Source: Mumia xiangluensis (GTDB lineage: Bacteria > Actinomycetota > Actinomycetes > Propionibacteriales > Nocardioidaceae). Taken from it: a stretch of 64,000 bases of DNA. Each line of letters opens with the position of its first letter. Position 1 is the stretch's first letter. The stretch spans positions 248,001 through 312,000 of the forward strand of contig NZ_WJYO01000005.1 in the NCBI RefSeq assembly GCF_010994095.1, read 5' to 3'. Under the pieces are notes generated by a model. The model ran no database searches. It was given only the letters and a program-made list of their open reading frames with translations, and was not told where the DNA came from. Positions 63,374-64,000 of the stretch are shown here, piece by piece. The position numbers and the translations under genes are program-made.

Positions 63374-63853
63374 GTGACCGGTTCCGCGGATCCGAGCCGC
63401 ATCGTCGCTGCTCTGCGTGACCGGGGGGAGTCGGTCGCCGTGGCGGAGTCGCTGACCGGTGGCGCGGTGTGTGCCCGGCTCGTGGACGTTCCGGGCGCGT
63501 CAGACGTCGTCCGTGGTGGTGTCGTCGCGTACGCGACCGAGCTGAAGGCGACCCTTCTCGGGGTCGACGAGCTGCTGCTCGCAGCCCACGGTGCGGTGGA
63601 CCCCGATGTCGCTGCGGCGATGGCTGTGGGCGTACGCACCCGGCTGGGCGCGGCGTACGGGCTCGCGACCACCGGCGTCGCCGGACCAGGGCCGGCCGAG
63701 GGCAAGCCGGCGGGCACCGTGTACGTCGCCGTCGCCGATTCAGAGGGCGCCGAGTCGCGGCTGCTGACCCTCGACGGAGACCGGGCCTCGATCCGTGCCA
63801 GTACTGTTGACGGAGTCCTGGAGCTGCTCGCCGAGCGCCTCCGGACGCGGTGA
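63374..63853 (+). CDS. cinA: CinA C-terminal-domain protein (nicotinamide-nucleotide amidohydrolase family)
   Basis: The 159-residue product is only the C-terminal domain of CinA/PncC: SVAVAESLTGGAVCARLVDVPGASDVVRGGVVAYATELKATLLGV, and TTGVAGPGPAEGKPAGTVYVAV. PncC-type proteins hydrolyse nicotinamide mononucleotide. The N-terminal MoaB-like domain of full CinA is absent, as usual in this position. GTG 63374 is the start. Confidence 0.9.
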   Translation: MTGSADPSRIVAALRDRGESVAVAESLTGGAVCARLVDVPGASDVVRGGVVAYATELKATLLGVDELLLAAHGAVDPDVAAAMAVGVRTRLGAAYGLATTGVAGPGPAEGKPAGTVYVAVADSEGAESRLLTLDGDRASIRASTVDGVLELLAERLRTR

Positions 63854-63913
63854 TCGTTGCTGCGCTCTGACCGCATTCCGGCGGTCCGTTGCCGTTCTGG
63901 CTCCTGGTGCGCC

Positions 63914-63919
63914 TAGAGT
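63914..63919 (+). promoter_or_regulatory. -10 box (TAGAGT) for clgR
   Basis: TAGAGT lies 58 bases before ATG 63978 in the gap after cinA. Confidence 0.4.
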
Positions 63920-63977
63920 GGTGGGAAGAACGCGGCTCGACGAGGAGTTGTACTACATCCGAGAGCGGAGGTGTGAG

Positions 63978-64000
63978 ATGACGGTGCTTCGACGTCTGAT
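63978..64000 (+). CDS. clgR: ClgR-type helix-turn-helix regulator, 3' part outside the window
   Basis: Only ATG and seven codons are seen (MTVLRRL), preceded by GGAGGTG at 63967-63973. This start and the position after pgsA-cinA match ClgR, the activator of clp protease and stress genes in actinobacteria. The call rests mainly on position. Confidence 0.65.

Noticed and set aside
1-64000. Search by eye for tRNA, rRNA, CRISPR arrays, insertion sequences and phage genes
   Set aside because: No T-loop-like motif in gaps, no spaced identical repeats with unique spacers, and no transposase or integrase frame was seen.

Overview
The window is about 64 kb of very GC-rich, densely coded DNA. It has short intergenic gaps, many ATGA/GTGA stop-start overlaps, frequent GTG starts and TAnnnT -10 boxes. 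The gene order is that of an actinobacterial chromosome: GNAT-proS, rimP-nusA-ylxR-infB-rbfA-truB-ribF, rpsO-pnp-M16 peptidase, dapB-dapA-rnj, ftsK-pgsA-cinA-clgR. The overall style suggests a soil-type member of Propionibacteriales such as Nocardioides or Aeromicrobium; the genus is my inference. I see no insertion sequence, prophage, CRISPR array, tRNA or rRNA.

Layout. 1-708: end of a GNAT gene. 722-3879: five tandem, mostly start-stop-overlapping genes for small secreted proteins of one unrecognised family with an invariant C-x19-C pair, interrupted by a DoxX-like gene. 3957-14538: proS, a double-GNAT gene, a lipoprotein plus ferritin-like pair, then the transcription/translation operon. 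14568-19846: a phospholipase-D/cardiolipin-synthase gene and an envelope-signalling locus. That locus holds an Arg-rich secreted protein, a soluble Ser/Thr kinase, an OmpR-type regulator, its histidine kinase and an Asp-rich secreted protein. Symmetrical 11-bp-phased half-sites lie upstream of the Arg-rich gene and, in shorter form, upstream of the Asp-rich gene. 19959-27259: ribF, a multicopper oxidase, a tiny acidic protein, rpsO, pnp and a zinc peptidase.

27262-35929: an accessory block with a MacB/FtsX-type ABC exporter divergent from a NarL-type two-component pair, a PPOX-family protein, a P2-type cation ATPase translationally coupled to kynureninase, and a small orphan. 36053-43536: cold-shock protein, NYN-LOTUS protein, dapB, a repeat-filled gap, azlCD, DUF2461, a GNAT, thyA-folA and dapA. 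43540-45231: RNase J.

45425-55335 is a complete assimilatory nitrate locus: NarK transporter, NasA, a flavoprotein electron-transfer subunit, NirBD, an NnaR-like regulator (HemD-like domain plus winged helix) and a sirohydrochlorin chelatase for sirohaem. The narK and nirB promoters share an almost identical 20-nt element. An arginine/ornithine-type permease and arginine deiminase follow, so the block as a whole handles nitrogen supply. The window ends with ftsK, an unusual RodZ-like membrane protein, pgsA, a cinA C-terminal-domain gene and the first codons of clgR.

The most novel-looking items are the tandem C-x19-C secreted family (722-3879) and the charged-protein/two-component locus with its six-half-site operator (15827-19906).
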